A stretch of DNA of 64,000 nt from positions 620,001 to 684,000 of the forward strand of contig NZ_JAATJJ010000002.1 in NCBI RefSeq assembly GCF_011927795.1. The letters run 5' to 3'. This DNA comes from Saonia flava (lineage in GTDB: Bacteria > Bacteroidota > Bacteroidia > Flavobacteriales > Flavobacteriaceae). Below are positions 1 through 9,013 of the stretch, in pieces. A model generated the notes under the pieces. It worked only from the letters and a program-made list of their open reading frames with translations, searched no databases and was not told where the DNA came from. The stretch's first letter is position 1. Every line of letters begins with the position of its first letter. The translations under genes and the position numbers were made by a program.

Positions 1-165
1 AAACCCAACCCCTTGAAAAAAGTAATTTTTAAATTTCTGGCCAGAGTAAACAAAATGCTCCTCCCAAGCTTCTCTAAAAAACAATTGGACCTGTCCAAGG
101 CCTCAAAAATGGAAATGGCCATTATAGGATGGCGCTATTATGTAACCACCAATGCACTGGGTTAA
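1..165 (+). CDS. C-terminal fragment of an unidentified protein (54 residues visible)
   Basis: An open frame enters from the left edge in frame 1 and ends at the TAA at 163-165. The visible tail is basic and ends in GWRYYVTTNALG. Its stop overlaps the stop of apt on the other strand by two bases (convergent genes). The start lies outside the window. I do not recognise the family. The uninterrupted frame and clean convergent end support a real gene, but the fragment is short. Confidence 0.6.
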   Translation, partial: KPNPLKKVIFKFLARVNKMLLPSFSKKQLDLSKASKMEMAIIGWRYYVTTNALG

Positions 166-674
166 TAATGCAGCAAAGAGCGAACATTGTATTCTTCTAA
201 CTGCTCTCTTCCTTTAAGAAAATCCAGTTCAATCAAAAAATTGCACTGTACAATTTCCCCTCCAAGCTTTTCCACCAACCTACACACTGCCGATGCTGTA
301 CCTCCAGTGGCCAGAACATCGTCATGAATGACTACTTTTTCTCCTTTTAAAATACCATCTGCATGCATTTCTAAAGTATCTTCCCCATATTCCAAAGCAT
401 AGCTTTCAGATATTTTATTGAAGGGCAACTTACCAGCTTTACGAACGGGAACAAATCCAGCATTTAAACGAGTGGCCAGCCATGGTGCAAAGAAAAAGCC
501 ACGACTTTCCATACCTACAACCTTATTTACTTCTTGATCCCCAATGGATTCCAATAATTCTTGAGACACAGCTTTTATGGCTAGATTATTTTGCAACAAT
601 GGAGTAATGTCCTTAAAGACGATTCCTTTCTTTGGAAAATCTTCTACATCGCGTATGTACTTCTTAAAATCCAT
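162..674 (-). CDS. apt: adenine phosphoribosyltransferase
   Basis: Cytosolic purine-salvage enzyme converting adenine and PRPP to AMP and pyrophosphate. The 170-residue length is normal for the family. The PRPP-binding loop is visible at about residues 114-126 (VVIHDDVLATGGT), and the N-terminal FPKKGIVFKDITPLL and ESRGFFF segments are typical of Apt. It is a single gene, convergent with the partial gene at the left edge and divergent from the tRNA-Arg. The ATG at 672-674 is the only sensible start, because the N-terminal family block begins a few residues later. Confidence 0.97.
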   Translation of the reverse strand: MDFKKYIRDVEDFPKKGIVFKDITPLLQNNLAIKAVSQELLESIGDQEVNKVVGMESRGFFFAPWLATRLNAGFVPVRKAGKLPFNKISESYALEYGEDTLEMHADGILKGEKVVIHDDVLATGGTASAVCRLVEKLGGEIVQCNFLIELDFLKGREQLEEYNVRSLLHY

Positions 675-693
675 TTCTTTTAGGCATAAGGGT

Positions 694-724
694 TTTGCAG
701 TAAATTTAAAAAGAAATATATTTG
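694..724 (+). promoter_or_regulatory. Bacteroidota-type promoter of tRNA-Arg
   Basis: TTTG (694-697), 19 bp, then TATATTTG (717-724) matches the Bacteroidota primary-sigma consensus TTTG-N19-TAnnTTTG. The tRNA starts 23 bp after the -7 element. It lies in the intergenic space between apt and the tRNA. Start-site inference is by consensus only. Confidence 0.75.
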
Positions 725-747
725 CAGCCCTATTAAAGGGATATAAA

Positions 748-821
748 GGCCTCGTGGCGCAACTGAATAGCGCATCTGATTACGGCTCAGAAGGTTACAG
801 GTTTGAATCCTGTCGAGGTCA
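748..821 (+). tRNA. tRNA-Arg (anticodon ACG)
   Basis: 74 nt with a complete cloverleaf. The acceptor strands GGCCTCG and CGAGGTC pair over 7 bp with one G-T. The anticodon arm TCTGA/TCAGA encloses the loop TTACGGC, giving anticodon ACG after U33. The T arm contains GGTTTGAATCC. The discriminator is A821 and CCA is not encoded. ACG (read as ICG) serves the CGN arginine codons. Confidence 0.95.
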
Positions 822-830
822 CTGATATAT

Positions 831-866
831 AAAAAGCAAGCTAAATCATAAAGCTTGCTTTTTTAT
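831..866 (+). terminator. intrinsic terminator after tRNA-Arg
   Basis: An inverted repeat, aaagcaagct and agcttgcttt, with a short AT-rich loop is followed by a T run ten bases after the tRNA end. Confidence 0.85.
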
Positions 867-978
867 TTTGCCTTGCCCAAAAGGTAGTTTCCCTCACCCA
901 AGGTATTCATAAACTTATTTTACATAGTAGCTCCCATATTTAATATGTAGCTTAAAAAAGACTACCTAGGACACTAGT

Positions 979-1713
979 ATGAAAAAAACAATTCTTTTAA
1001 TGGTATTGATTGCATATACTTCTTGTAAGTCCTCTTCTGAAACCTATTATTATACAACTTATAAGAATATTGAATATTTACCAATAGACCCATTGGAGTA
1101 TGGGTATCCTATTCCCGTTTTGGAAAACAATGTCAAAAAATACAAGGACATGTTTTTAGCTACCAAAGAAGAGAAACTTAATTACCTGGTTAATGAAAAT
1201 GTGCTTGTCACCATTTTGGAACTAACAAAAGATGGTGAAATTAATCTGGGGCCCTCTGCCACTTCTTCAAAAAACAAGCAATACAGAATTGTCATGGATT
1301 ATTCCAAGCATAAAACATTAAATAACAGCTCTTTGGGGTCAGCTAGAATTGGAGTGGGACTACGTTTGATAGCAAAAGTAAAGTCCAACAAAAGTAATGT
1401 TGGCTTTGGAGATTTGTTTGCACTGGGAATTGCAGCAGAGTCCAACCATGTAAAAGGAACCTTAGCTATAGAGGTAATTGGTATAAAATCTAAAGACGTT
1501 ACCAATATTATACCGTTTCCCAGTGAGATAAATCCAACAACAATTCAACATGCCATGCAAGCCATGGCCACCATTAAATCAAAAATTTATGACAACACAA
1601 CTCAAATCTTTCCCCAAATCATTGCTATAAAACTAAATGAAACCAATAATTGCACCCAAATGGACTTAATAGAGAGTTTAAGTCTAAAAAATAACGGCTA
1701 TGTTAAAAATTAA
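979..1713 (+). CDS. putative lipoprotein of unknown function
   Basis: 244 residues. The N-terminus MKKTILLMVLIAYTSCKSS is a short hydrophobic signal ending in a plausible lipobox cysteine at residue 16, so the product is probably an outer-membrane lipoprotein. The mature part has a central region of alternating hydrophobic and polar residues (RIGVGLRLIAKVKSN, VKGTLAIEVIGI), consistent with beta strands. I do not recognise a family. It stands alone between the tRNA-Arg terminator and the convergent efflux operon. The start follows from the signal sequence. Confidence 0.75.
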   Translation: MKKTILLMVLIAYTSCKSSSETYYYTTYKNIEYLPIDPLEYGYPIPVLENNVKKYKDMFLATKEEKLNYLVNENVLVTILELTKDGEINLGPSATSSKNKQYRIVMDYSKHKTLNNSSLGSARIGVGLRLIAKVKSNKSNVGFGDLFALGIAAESNHVKGTLAIEVIGIKSKDVTNIIPFPSEINPTTIQHAMQAMATIKSKIYDNTTQIFPQIIAIKLNETNNCTQMDLIESLSLKNNGYVKN

Positions 1714-1759
1714 ATTTTAGTAGTTATACGTTTCATATCAAAAAATTTGAAGGTGAAAT

Positions 1760-1945
1760 TTAATCCTTAAGACCGAACTTCTTAAGAATAACTTCTAAAA
1801 GACACCATTTTGTAAAGGCGGATTGGATTAAATTAACACCAATAAAAACCGTAAACCATAACCAGTTCAGATTTACATAGGCACTTAACACAACACTTAA
1901 CAAAACCAAAGTGCCAACAATTACTCTAAAATATGTATTTAGCAT
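1760..1945 (-). CDS. DUF2892 (YgaP-like transmembrane domain) protein
   Basis: A 61-residue membrane protein with two hydrophobic stretches (about residues 7-24 and 27-45) and the short polar C-terminal tail typical of DUF2892. In the E. coli protein YgaP this domain is fused to a rhodanese domain; here it is free-standing. It is the last gene of the efflux operon, 19 bp after the small CutA/P-II-like gene. A separate rhodanese gene lies at 9919-10281 with a closely similar promoter, so the two could act together (inference). Family assignment is by pattern and is fairly sure. Confidence 0.8.
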   Translation of the reverse strand: MLNTYFRVIVGTLVLLSVVLSAYVNLNWLWFTVFIGVNLIQSAFTKWCLLEVILKKFGLKD

Positions 1946-1964
1946 TACATTTATTTTTTTAAGG

Positions 1965-2270
1965 TTAAATATATTTTTCTATTGGGACCACTACCGCTTT
2001 TATTGGATTGTTGGTCTCCATATTTTCATTAAAATCTTCAATCAACTTAAATAGAACATCTACTTTATCTTCGGTGGTAAATGAGAAAAACATACTAGAT
2101 TCCGCACCACTTTTCTCACTTGGAAACCAACTGGATGTCCTTAATAAAGAAGGAGCATTTTTGTAGCCGTCTATATCCGAACCGCTAAAATTTTCAATTC
2201 CTGCCTTTTTAAATAGTTGTAAAATTTCTTTATGAAATTGTTCTACAACTGTCACGATCAATAATTTCAT
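1965..2270 (-). CDS. small CutA/P-II-like protein in RND operon
   Basis: About 101 residues beginning MKLLIVTVVEQFHKEILQLFKKAGI. The ATG at 2268-2270 is preferred because it starts one base after the RND stop codon (2272-2274) and fits the operon; a longer form from 2294 would overlap the pump gene. The pattern of a beta strand, a helix, then repeated short strands and a late AVVVPIEKY strand resembles the ferredoxin-like P-II/CutA fold, but no diagnostic motif is present. It sits directly behind an RND pump, so a role in sensing or tuning the pump is possible. Function is not established. Confidence 0.8.
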   Translation of the reverse strand: MKLLIVTVVEQFHKEILQLFKKAGIENFSGSDIDGYKNAPSLLRTSSWFPSEKSGAESSMFFSFTTEDKVDVLFKLIEDFNENMETNNPIKAVVVPIEKYI

Positions 2271-2271
2271 T

Positions 2272-5200
2272 TTATTTATGGTTTTTACGTTCAATCATAT
2301 AATACACCAATGGCACAACCAATAGGGTTAATACAGTGGAAACAATGGTTCCTCCCATAAGTGAGATTGCCAACCCTTGAAAAATAGGATCAAAAAGAAT
2401 TACAAAGGCACCGATCACCACCGTCCCTGCAGTTAACAAAATTGGTGTAGTTCTTACGGCTCCTGCTTCAATAGCAGCCTGTTTTAAAGGCACACCTTCA
2501 TCCAAACGGAGATTTATAAAGTCAATTAACAATACCGAGTTCCTTACCATTATTCCCGCTAAAGCAATCATTCCAATAAATGATGTTGCAGTAAAAAATG
2601 CTCCCATAATCCAATGTCCCAGTACAATCCCAATCAATGATAACGGAATAGCAACCATCATGACCACTGGCGCTTTAAAGTTTTGGAACCAACCCACAAT
2701 CAGTAGATATATAATAATTATGGCTCCCATAAAGGCGATACCCAAATCTCTAAATACTTCCAGAGTAATTTGCCATTCTCCGTCCCATTTTACTGTATAA
2801 TTATCTTCAAATTCTGGTTGCCCCAAATACATTTCATCCAGTTTATAACCTTCTGGAAGTTTTACTTCCTTCAATTTATCTTCCATTCCTAAAATAGCAT
2901 ATACAGGGCTCTCCAGCTTTCCAGCCATATCTGCCATTACATAAACCACTCGCTTTTGGTTTTTTCTGTAGATACTTTTTGCTTTAGTTGTTGGTTGAAT
3001 ATCTACCAAATCACCAATAGTAATCATAGTGCCCTGTTGTGATTTCACTTTTAGTTGCGAAATATCACTTATGGTAGATTTTTCTTTTTCATCCAACGCT
3101 AGAATTAAACCAACTTGGTTAGAAGCATTTTCATCATACAGCGTGGTAATCGCCCCATTGGATAATGCCATATTCATGGTGTAAGCAATTTGCTGAGGGG
3201 CAACACCATATAACATTGCTTTTTCCTTGTCAATGTTGAATTCGTATTCTACCTGATCTGCTTCAACCATCCAATCGATATCCACAACATCATCTGTGTT
3301 TTTTAGGATATTCTGTACTTGATTGGCTACATCAATTTGCTCGTCATAATCCGGTCCGTATACCTCAGCGACAATTGTTGACAATACTGGAGGTCCCGGT
3401 GGAACTTCAACTATTTTAACATTGGCGTTGTATTGCTTAGCAATCTTTTGAATTTCTGGACGCAACAATCGTGCGATATCGTGACTTTGATCACTACGTT
3501 CTTCTTTGTCAACCAAATTCACTTGAATATCTGCCATATTACTACCTCCACGTAAATCGTAGTGGCGTACCAATCCGTTAAAGGTTATTGGTGCAGAAGT
3601 ACCAACATAACTTTGATAGTTTACCACTTCGGGTCTTGTAGATAAATATTGTGCGATTTCTTGCGAAACCACTGCTGTACGCTCTAAAGTGGTCCCTTCT
3701 GGCATATCTATAACCACTTGGAATTCGTTCTTGTTATCAAAAGGCAACATTTTTACAGCAACCGATTTGGTAAAAAACAATACCATTGAACCCATTAATA
3801 ACGCAAATGTCAATCCAAGAAACAACCAGCGCTTACCTTTATTTTCAAGTAAAGGGCGCTCAAACTTATCATACATTTTGTAGATAAACGTTTCTTCCAT
3901 TGGTTTTTCAACCTTTTCTTCTTCTCCCTTTTTATCTTTTTCACGGAGGAAAATATACCCTAAATATGGGGTGATTGTTAGCGCTACAAAAAGTGACAAT
4001 ATCATCGCAATAGAAGCTCCAATTGGCATCGGTGACATATATGGTCCCATTAAACCGGATACGAAAGCCATTGGCAATACCGAAGCAATTACCGTAAAGG
4101 TTGCTAAAATGGTTGGGTTACCAACTTCATTGATGGCATATAAAGCCGCTTGCTTAAATGGTAGGCGTTTCATCTTGAAATGCCTATGCATATTTTCGGC
4201 TATAATAATGGAATCATCTACTACAATCCCTGTTACGAATACTAAAGCAAACAAAGTAATTCGGTTTAGTGTATAATCCAGCATGTAGTAGCTCAACAAT
4301 GTTAAAGCAAAAGTAATTGGTACTGATAAAAACACTACCAATCCTCCACGCCAACCCATTGCCAGCATTACCACAAATGTTACCGCTATGATAGAACCTA
4401 TAAGGTGCAATAATAATTCTGATACTTTTTTAGAAGCTGTTTCTCCATAATTTCTAGTAATTTCCACATGAACATCGTCTGGAATTAAATCCGTACGCAA
4501 ATGCTCTACTTTTTCAAGAATAACATCCGCTATTTTCATTGCATCCGCACCTTTTCGCTTTGCAATGGAAATAGTTACAGCTGGATATTCCGATTTATAC
4601 GTTGTTCCCTTTTCACTAGCTTGACCAAAACCTAGGCTTACATAATTAATAGGTACTTCTGGACCATCAACAATTTTTGCAACTTGTTTTAAATAAATAG
4701 GCTGATTTTGTTGAACACCAACTACTAAATTCTCGACATCTTCAACCGTTTCCAAGAATTTTCCTGTGTTAACAAGAAATTCCGTATCGCCTTTATCAAA
4801 ACTTCCAGCACTTAATTGTTTGTTGTTGGCTTTGATCATTTCAGAGACAGCCAAGAAATCCAAACCGCTTGCAGAGAGTTTGTCTTTATCTAAAACCACT
4901 CTTAACTGACGATCTCTACCACCAATTTTATGTGTTACGGCAACATCATTTACCTTTTCAATTTCATCTGTTAATTCTTGGGCAATTTGCTTTATTTGAT
5001 AATCATCATAATTTTCACTCCACAATGTTAAACCCAACATTGGCACATCATCAATTGCACGTGTTTTCACTAACGGAAATGTAACACCTTGTGGCATTTG
5101 GTCCATATGCTTATTGATTTCGTTGTACATTTTCACAAACGAACGCTCAATATCTTCACCAACATAAAATTGAACAATGACCATTCCTTGTTCTTGCATC

Positions 5201-5466
5201 GATGTTGAATACACGTACTCAACACCTTTTATATTGGAAATTAATTTCTCTAATGGTTTTATAACTCGTGATTCCACTTCGGTTGGACTTGCTCCAGGAT
5301 AACCAACAAAAATGTCTGCCATTGGCACATCAATTTGTGGTTCTTCCTCACGCGGAATCAAAAACGAACTATACACTCCAATAACCATAAACACGATCAT
5401 TAGAAGCACAGTAAGCTTAGAGCCTATAAAGACTTTGGCAATTTTTCCTGCTAAACCTTCTTTCAT
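2272..5466 (-). CDS. RND efflux transporter permease subunit (HAE1/AcrB-like)
   Basis: 1064 residues, the usual length for an inner-membrane RND pump. The layout is one N-terminal membrane helix (TVLLMIVFMVIGVYSSFLIP), a large periplasmic loop, six helices at about residues 340-550 including the GIVVDDSIIIAENM segment, a second periplasmic loop, and a last helix block ending LVVPLVYYMIERK. It uses the proton gradient to push compounds out through the adaptor and the TolC-like channel encoded just upstream. It starts 18 bp after the adaptor gene. Substrate cannot be told from sequence; the operon context (DUF2892, shared promoter design with a rhodanese) hints at stress or sulfur/redox physiology rather than a specific drug. 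Confidence 0.95.
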   Translation of the reverse strand: MKEGLAGKIAKVFIGSKLTVLLMIVFMVIGVYSSFLIPREEEPQIDVPMADIFVGYPGASPTEVESRVIKPLEKLISNIKGVEYVYSTSMQEQGMVIVQFYVGEDIERSFVKMYNEINKHMDQMPQGVTFPLVKTRAIDDVPMLGLTLWSENYDDYQIKQIAQELTDEIEKVNDVAVTHKIGGRDRQLRVVLDKDKLSASGLDFLAVSEMIKANNKQLSAGSFDKGDTEFLVNTGKFLETVEDVENLVVGVQQNQPIYLKQVAKIVDGPEVPINYVSLGFGQASEKGTTYKSEYPAVTISIAKRKGADAMKIADVILEKVEHLRTDLIPDDVHVEITRNYGETASKKVSELLLHLIGSIIAVTFVVMLAMGWRGGLVVFLSVPITFALTLLSYYMLDYTLNRITLFALVFVTGIVVDDSIIIAENMHRHFKMKRLPFKQAALYAINEVGNPTILATFTVIASVLPMAFVSGLMGPYMSPMPIGASIAMILSLFVALTITPYLGYIFLREKDKKGEEEKVEKPMEETFIYKMYDKFERPLLENKGKRWLFLGLTFALLMGSMVLFFTKSVAVKMLPFDNKNEFQVVIDMPEGTTLERTAVVSQEIAQYLSTRPEVVNYQSYVGTSAPITFNGLVRHYDLRGGSNMADIQVNLVDKEERSDQSHDIARLLRPEIQKIAKQYNANVKIVEVPPGPPVLSTIVAEVYGPDYDEQIDVANQVQNILKNTDDVVDIDWMVEADQVEYEFNIDKEKAMLYGVAPQQIAYTMNMALSNGAITTLYDENASNQVGLILALDEKEKSTISDISQLKVKSQQGTMITIGDLVDIQPTTKAKSIYRKNQKRVVYVMADMAGKLESPVYAILGMEDKLKEVKLPEGYKLDEMYLGQPEFEDNYTVKWDGEWQITLEVFRDLGIAFMGAIIIIYLLIVGWFQNFKAPVVMMVAIPLSLIGIVLGHWIMGAFFTATSFIGMIALAGIMVRNSVLLIDFINLRLDEGVPLKQAAIEAGAVRTTPILLTAGTVVIGAFVILFDPIFQGLAISLMGGTIVSTVLTLLVVPLVYYMIERKNHK

Positions 5467-5484
5467 TTTTTTAAGTTTTTATGA

Positions 5485-6567
5485 TTATTGAATTGAAATT
5501 TTTGCTCCGTTGAATAGTTTTCCTTCGGCAGAAACGATATAAGATTCATTGGCTGATAAACCCGATAAAACTTCTACATTGTCCCCATAAGTTCTTCCCA
5601 AGCGCAACCAACGCAATACAGCTGTATTACTTTGGCTTGTGGTGTAAACCCCTGTTAATTGACCACGGGTAACGATGGCTTCTGTTGGGATTAACACCAT
5701 TGTTGATGCTGTTGCTTTTTTAGCTACAGGAAATTGCACTGTGGTAAACATTCCAGATAAAATAGTAGCACCCGTTTCATCTAAAAGTACTTTTACCAAG
5801 AATTGTCCGCCAGTATTTTTTGCCGATGTACTTACTTCCGCCACTTTTCCTTTTATCGCTTTATTGATAGATTTTACAACCACATCAACTTCAATTCCTT
5901 TTTTAATTTGTGAAATCTCACTTTCTGGAACCATTGCAATCACTTCAAATTTCCCTGGGACTTCCACAGAAATCAAGGGCATTCCAGGATTTGCCATATC
6001 CCCCGCTTCGATATTTTTGCTAGTAACCACACCACTAAAAGGTGCGGTAATATTTGAATAGGCAAATTGAGAATTAACTTCATTCTTCATTTGGTTTGCA
6101 GCTTCCAAACGCGCTTTAGCCATTTCAAAATGCGCTGTCATATCATCCATTTCCTTTTGAGACGCACTGTTATCCGCAAATAGATTTTTAAAACGATTGT
6201 AATCTTTTTGCGCATTGTTGAAAGCTGCAGTTGCTTCAGTAATACCTGCGTTTACTTGCGCTCGTTTTGCCTGTAAATCTGCATTATTAATAGAAACCAA
6301 TAACTGTCCTTTTCTAACTTCATCACCAACATTTACATGAACTTTGTTTACAAAACCCATCATACGAGTGCTTAAATCTGCACTATTTTCTGCTTGAACT
6401 TTTCCACTGGCAGTCACAAACGGGTTGTTTCCATCAGCTTGTACGGCATTAACCTTTACAGCAATTGGTGACGTATTATCAGCAACTGCTTTTTTATTAT
6501 CACTACCGCAACTCATTACAAAAATTGATAATGCGATTACAGCGATCATGTATGTATATTTTTTCAT
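5485..6567 (-). CDS. efflux RND transporter periplasmic adaptor subunit
   Basis: 360-residue membrane-fusion protein linking the RND pump to the outer-membrane channel. The N-terminal signal ends in IFVMSCGSDNKK, a lipobox with the cysteine at residue 20, so the adaptor is lipid-anchored. A lipoyl/barrel-sandwich half (VHVNVGDEVRKGQLLVSINNADL) is followed by an alpha hairpin with coiled-coil character (about residues 110-170), the second half (FSGVVTSKNIEAGDMANPGMPLISV), then a beta-barrel and membrane-proximal domain. It starts 8 bp after the TolC-like gene in the same operon. Confidence 0.95.
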   Translation of the reverse strand: MKKYTYMIAVIALSIFVMSCGSDNKKAVADNTSPIAVKVNAVQADGNNPFVTASGKVQAENSADLSTRMMGFVNKVHVNVGDEVRKGQLLVSINNADLQAKRAQVNAGITEATAAFNNAQKDYNRFKNLFADNSASQKEMDDMTAHFEMAKARLEAANQMKNEVNSQFAYSNITAPFSGVVTSKNIEAGDMANPGMPLISVEVPGKFEVIAMVPESEISQIKKGIEVDVVVKSINKAIKGKVAEVSTSAKNTGGQFLVKVLLDETGATILSGMFTTVQFPVAKKATASTMVLIPTEAIVTRGQLTGVYTTSQSNTAVLRWLRLGRTYGDNVEVLSGLSANESYIVSAEGKLFNGAKISIQ

Positions 6568-6575
6568 CTTAATAA

Positions 6576-7880
6576 TTATTCTTTAGTTAAAAATTGTAAA
6601 TAAGCTTGTGCGTAATTGTACTCGAATACTGTTTGATAATATTCTAATTGCTTTTGTGCGTATTGTGTTTCTGCCATTAAAAGGTCTGATGTTTTTTCCA
6701 ATCCTTCTCCGAATCTATTCGTTCTAATTCTTAAAGATTCTTTGGATTGTTCCAATGCTAATTCTGTTAATTTTAGTTTGTTTTCAGCATCTAATAGCAT
6801 ACGTTTTGCTTTATTGAATTCTAGCTGACTTTGAGATACGTACTGTTCGTATTGTAGCTTGGATTTTTCAAATTCGGCTTTACTTTTTTGAGCTTTCCCA
6901 AAACGTTTGGAACCTTGAAATAAATCCCAGCTCAATTGCGCTCCAAATAAATACCCATTTGCATCTGCCTGAAAAATCTCATCGTCATACAACTCATAGC
7001 TTCCAAAGGCATTTAAACGAGGTAAGAAGGTCATTCTATCTGCTTTGTACATTTTTTCATAGGCTTGTGTACCATATTCCATTGCTTTGATATCAGAGCG
7101 CTCTTCAGAAATAGTACTGTTATTTAAACGATAAGAAATCGCCGCTAAACTGTCCAATGGCTGTATAATGACATCGCTCTCTTCATTCATCAAAAAAGAC
7201 AGGTAGTTTGATGCATTCCTTACATTACTTTCAGCTGTTTGCAAATGATTTTGAACTTCGGTAACATGTACCTCCACAGCCAGCACATCTGCCCTTTGTA
7301 TATAACCTTCTTTAAAGCTGTTCCCTGCGATTGTTTTGTTGGCAATTGCTGCTTCCAACGCTTTATTTAATACCTCCACCGCTTTGTATGCCAATTGCAA
7401 CTGCATATACCCTTTTTCAACCTCTAAAGCTATATAGTCCTGAGTTCTTTCTGATTGTAATGAAGTAGCGTTAAACTTGGCTTTAGCGGCCTTTCTTTGA
7501 TAAAAACCATCAACATTGATCAACGGTTGTTGTATTTCGAACTTGGTGGCAAAATTTTCAATTTGGGAAGGATCATTTAACAGTGTTGGGTTAAAATCTG
7601 CCTGTGTCAGGATTTGTTGGTTCAGTTTAGAACCAAAAGCCATTAATGGGTTTGTTGTTGCAATCCCAGTATGGGAAGCCGTTATATTTGGTAAGAAAAC
7701 GGAGTTGGTTTGATTTAAATCTCCCTTTGCAGCCAATACATCTTGCTCGGATATTTTAAGGGCCCTATTATTTTCCTTTACCCTGGTTACAACTTCTTCT
7801 TTTGTTATGTGCAAAACTTCTTGCGCTCTAACAAAAAAAGTAGATGACAGAAATCCTATTAGTAGTAATAATTGTTTCAT
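6576..7880 (-). CDS. TolC-family outer membrane efflux protein
   Basis: About 434 residues from MKQLLLLIGFLSSTFFVRAQ, a clear signal peptide. The frame is open to an ATG at 7934, but that extension lies across the palindrome and -7 element described at 7898-7941, so 7880 is preferred. Two repeats of long amphipathic helices, about residues 15-220 and 245-430, are typical of TolC channels; the segment FGAQLSWDLFQGSKRFGKAQKSKAEFEKS marks the start of the second helical half. It is the first gene of a five-gene efflux operon. Confidence 0.93.
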   Translation of the reverse strand: MKQLLLLIGFLSSTFFVRAQEVLHITKEEVVTRVKENNRALKISEQDVLAAKGDLNQTNSVFLPNITASHTGIATTNPLMAFGSKLNQQILTQADFNPTLLNDPSQIENFATKFEIQQPLINVDGFYQRKAAKAKFNATSLQSERTQDYIALEVEKGYMQLQLAYKAVEVLNKALEAAIANKTIAGNSFKEGYIQRADVLAVEVHVTEVQNHLQTAESNVRNASNYLSFLMNEESDVIIQPLDSLAAISYRLNNSTISEERSDIKAMEYGTQAYEKMYKADRMTFLPRLNAFGSYELYDDEIFQADANGYLFGAQLSWDLFQGSKRFGKAQKSKAEFEKSKLQYEQYVSQSQLEFNKAKRMLLDAENKLKLTELALEQSKESLRIRTNRFGEGLEKTSDLLMAETQYAQKQLEYYQTVFEYNYAQAYLQFLTKE

Positions 7881-7897
7881 ATTTAATTTATTTAATG

Positions 7898-7941
7898 CAA
7901 AATTAGTTTGGTAAAAAGGTTTGTGCAGTAACATATGTTAC
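7898..7941 (-). promoter_or_regulatory. efflux operon promoter with GTAAC-N4-GTTAC palindrome
   Basis: On the minus strand the -7 element TAATTTTG (7898-7905) lies 18 bp before the TolC-like start codon. A perfect 14-bp palindrome GTAACATATGTTAC (7928-7941) lies 22 bp upstream of it, and no TTG -33 box is seen. The palindrome centre would fall about 41-44 bp upstream of the start site, the position of a class II Crp/Fnr activator. GTAAC half-sites fit Crp/Fnr-type proteins (for example NtcA, GTA-N8-TAC). The same layout recurs at 10313-10356. Confidence 0.7.
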
Positions 7942-8027
7942 CAAGCATATAAATAGCCCTTTCGGTTAGACCATTTTATCTGGAAGCAAACAACTTGGGA
8001 ACAATAATCCTTTTCTAATGGGGTTTT

Positions 8028-8930
8028 CTAGTTAACCTTTTTAGTATTGAACCAGTAACTTATACCAATAGAGAAATAAAATACACTTTCCAAATCTTCC
8101 GTGATTGTTGTTTCTTCAGTAATAATAGTAGAACTAGTTTGTGGTAGGGCCAATATTGGATTAAATGAGAAAATAAATTGGTCGTGATAGTATTGCAGGG
8201 GAAGGCTAAGCTCTACATTTAGAATATTGAATTTGGAAACTTCTTCTATTTCTACCATTACTGGAGCAGATAAGCTTGAACTTCCAGAGCCTTTACCTTG
8301 GCCCTTTCTATTTCCCAGACGACTTGTACTATAATATTCTTGGTAAAAATATTGTGATCCGGCATACAAGGATACGGTAGGGCTCAATAAAAAACTATTG
8401 TCACTAGAGTTAAAGGTATGATCTAAAATAAATCCTGCAAAAATATCTGCAGAGTCACCGTTGTTTAGATAAGTACTGGCCATTAGGGTTACCTCTGCGA
8501 CCTGAAAATCATAACTGACCATACCGGTTATATCTCCCACAATCTCAGACCTAACATTATAACTATCATCATTAAAGAAATACTTTGTTCCAGAAATGCC
8601 TCCGCTAAATTCATTTGAAGTAAAAATGTAACCCGCACTTATTAGAAAGAGATCTACCCTGTTCTCTTCGGAGCCAACAAGATAAGATGCTGATCCATCC
8701 ACAAAAAAACCTGATTTATCATAATATCCGATTGAAGGGAAAATATAGGGTGCCGCAATGGAATCCCTTCTGCCCATAAATACTGCATCATTGATATAAC
8801 TAACATCTGACAAAAGGTACGATTGGTTTTCACTTGATTTTTGCTTAACAGACTTTTTATTGTTTTGGGCCACTAGATTAATCTTGATAAAAACCAATAT
8901 TATAAAGGAAACTATAAGTCTTGTTTTCAT
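8028..8930 (-). CDS. putative outer-membrane beta-barrel protein
   Basis: About 300 residues. The signal peptide MKTRLIVSFIILVFIKINLVAQ starts at the second ATG (8928-8930); a start two codons upstream (8936) is also open. The mature protein alternates aromatic and polar residues in many short strands and ends FYFSIGISYWFNTKKVN, resembling an outer-membrane barrel that closes near its C-terminus. A Gly/Ser-rich linker (about residues 207-222) probably forms a loop. No precise family is recognised. It follows the terminator of the DUF6799-like gene and probably has its own promoter. Confidence 0.75.
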   Translation of the reverse strand: MKTRLIVSFIILVFIKINLVAQNNKKSVKQKSSENQSYLLSDVSYINDAVFMGRRDSIAAPYIFPSIGYYDKSGFFVDGSASYLVGSEENRVDLFLISAGYIFTSNEFSGGISGTKYFFNDDSYNVRSEIVGDITGMVSYDFQVAEVTLMASTYLNNGDSADIFAGFILDHTFNSSDNSFLLSPTVSLYAGSQYFYQEYYSTSRLGNRKGQGKGSGSSSLSAPVMVEIEEVSKFNILNVELSLPLQYYHDQFIFSFNPILALPQTSSTIITEETTITEDLESVFYFSIGISYWFNTKKVN

Positions 8931-8965
8931 GACCAAAATTTAAGTTGATATTATAAATAGAATTG

Positions 8966-9003
8966 AAAAAAGCCTTGCTTTCTTATTGAAGCAAGGCTTT
9001 TTT
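8966..9003 (-). terminator. terminator after the DUF6799-like gene (bidirectional hairpin)
   Basis: Arms aaaaagccttgctt and aagcaaggcttttt with a short loop, with A/T tracts on both sides. It lies between the end of 9014-9682 and the start of the next minus-strand gene. Confidence 0.85.
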
Positions 9004-9013
9004 AGAACTGAAT

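Noticed and set aside
577-825. Plus-strand frame running through apt and tRNA-Arg
   Set aside because: It covers the tRNA-Arg gene and antisense apt; both are certain.
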